From Entoloma clypeatum (Eukaryota > Basidiomycota > Agaricomycetes > Agaricales > Entolomataceae), in assembly GCA_963565915.1 (NCBI GenBank), contig OY751488.1:2480001-2544000 (forward strand): a DNA stretch of 64,000 bases, given 5' to 3'. Under the pieces are notes generated by a model, which saw only the letters and a list, made by a program, of their open reading frames with translations, made no database searches and was not told the origin of the DNA. Shown piece after piece: positions 63,113 to 64,000 of this stretch. Position 1 is the stretch's first letter; each line of letters opens with the position of its first letter. The translations under genes and the position numbers were made by a program.

Positions 63113-64000
63113 TTATCGTGGGCGAGACGGGTTCTGCCGATGGAAATCATGGATCAAGTCTTGAGCGTTCTGAACATTAGCTCGAGGTTCCCATGTGTTC
63201 TCTTCTGGGTCATATCCTTCCCACTGAACGAGGTACTGGATCTTTCCACGGAACTTTCGAGAGTCTAGAATTGTGGACACATGGTACTCTTCTCGTCCTT
63301 CGACGATGATCGGATCAGGGGCTGGTTTCTTCTTCTGGATGGCGTACTTCGGGGTTTCGTAAGGTGACAACAGGGTCTCGTTAAACACAGGGTGAATCAT
63401 TTTCCAAGTCTTTGGAAGATCAAGAAGGTATGCGCTAGCCCCTTTCTTCTCTAGGACCTTGAATGGTCCGTGTCGGAGTGTGTCAAGTTTCTTTGAGGGA
63501 CGGTTAGTTCTGATGTTAGTCCCTTCCAGCCACACCTTGTCTCCGATGCGGTAGTTCAGAGATGGACTCCGTCGTGTATCAACTGTCTTCTTCATCTGAT
63601 CCTGTGCCTGTTTCAGCGCTGCATTGGCTTCTTCTCGTGCTTGTTTGAGTCTTTCCAAGAAGCTGTTGGCAGCCGGGTTGGTGTCTTCCAACACAAGTTC
63701 TCCCTTCCAAGGATGTAAACCATAGTTGAGGTAGAATGGTGTGTGCTTCGTCGCCTGATGCTCTTTGTCATTGTACTGGAATTCGGCGATTGCGATCCAT
63801 TCAGCCCAATCATCTTGCAGATGGTTGACGAAGTTTCGTAAGAACACTTCTGTCTCCTGATGCGATCGTTCGGCCTGTCCATCAGTCTGAGGATGGTATG
63901 CGGTGGACAGGTTCCTTTTGATTCCCAACATGCAGCAAAGTATCTCCATGAACTTAGCGGCGAACTGTGGTCCCCTGTCACTGATGATTTTCTTGGGGAT
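63113..64000 (-). CDS. pol: Element T2 pol, integrase C-terminus and chromodomain (partial)
   Basis: Open from the window edge ([20 protein letters not shown]) through integrase Glu (GQAERSHQE), [33 protein letters not shown] and chromodomain [19 protein letters not shown] to TAA at 63113-63115. Thirteen differences from T1 in 278 residues by hand count. The rest lies outside. Confidence 0.93.
   Translation of the reverse strand: MPKKIISDRGPQFAAKFMEILCCMLGIKRNLSTAYHPQTDGQAERSHQETEVFLRNFVNHLQDDWAEWIAIAEFQYNDKEHQATKHTPFYLNYGLHPWKGELVLEDTNPAANSFLERLKQAREEANAALKQAQDQMKKTVDTRRSPSLNYRIGDKVWLEGTNIRTNRPSKKLDTLRHGPFKVLEKKGASAYLLDLPKTWKMIHPVFNETLLSPYETPKYAIQKKKPAPDPIIVEGREEYHVSTILDSRKFRGKIQYLVQWEGYDPEENTWEPRANVQNAQDLIHDFHRQNPSRPR

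Larger units (their letters stand above)
62084..64000 (-). mobile_element. Ty3/gypsy element T2, 3' part (runs off right edge)
   Basis: From right to left: integrase and chromodomain end of pol, ORF3, polypurine tract, and a 3' LTR that contains the second MITE. Pol is about 95% identical to T1 over 278 residues, while ORF3 and the LTR U3 are far more diverged. The visible pol has no stop or frameshift. Confidence 0.93.

Noticed and set aside
1..64000. CRISPR arrays, operons, bacterial ribosome binding sites, rRNA genes
   Set aside because: Nothing of the kind is visible. Direct repeats here are LTRs, MITEs or a minisatellite, and the genes have spliceosomal introns.

Overview
The window looks like nuclear DNA of a mushroom-forming basidiomycete (Agaricomycetes). 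The few host genes have 49-60 bp spliceosomal introns with GT-AG ends and CTRAY-like branch points. They encode a fungal glycosyltransferase-like type II membrane protein, Pat1 and a caspase-like protease. Almost all other sequence is transposable elements, mostly Ty3/gypsy LTR retrotransposons with chromodomain integrases. Species cannot be named from sequence alone.

Layout. (1) 1-27040 is a stack of LTR retrotransposons. Gypsy B (4766-22827, plus) is split three times: by gypsy A (minus) in its 5' LTR, by an apparently intact Copia element C (7263-13041, minus, target duplication GATGG) in its RT, and by gypsy F (15435-22326, plus, duplication ACCAC) in its chromodomain. B's truncated 3' LTR is fused to a 5'-truncated gypsy E1 (22828-27040). 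(2) 27041-37929 holds a solo F LTR (duplication CCCAG), a Tc1/mariner transposase relic, a 3.0-kb hAT-bounded cassette (duplication GTCACTGG), a Tc1-like element invaded first by a hAT-type MITE and then by gypsy G, and an E-family 3' end (E3). (3) 37930-50121 is the gene island: glycosyltransferase-like gene (plus), PAT1 (minus), caspase-like gene (minus), a 99%-identical 520-bp copy of part of the glycosyltransferase gene, and an inverted repeat built of exon-like modules. (4) 50122-62004 is gypsy E2, interrupted in gag by the young gypsy T1 (51215-57782, duplication CGGTG, LTRs that look identical). (5) 62084-64000 is the 3' end of a second T element, T2 (minus).

How the elements work. C is a one-ORF Copia element that seems to use half-tRNA priming. 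F, E and T look like Tf1/sushi-type self-primers: 9-11 bases just inside the 5' LTR are complementary to a site in the LTR about 30 bases after a TATA-like box. In all three, pol lies in the -1 frame behind a plausible slippery heptamer (A AAA AAA in F, G GAT TTT in E and T). Three gypsy families also carry extra coding sequence between pol and the 3' LTR: a conserved 122-aa ORF in T, a Cys-rich ORF in G, and an antisense, intron-containing ORF in F. Older copies are killed mainly by CGA-to-TGA changes, a CpG deamination signature.
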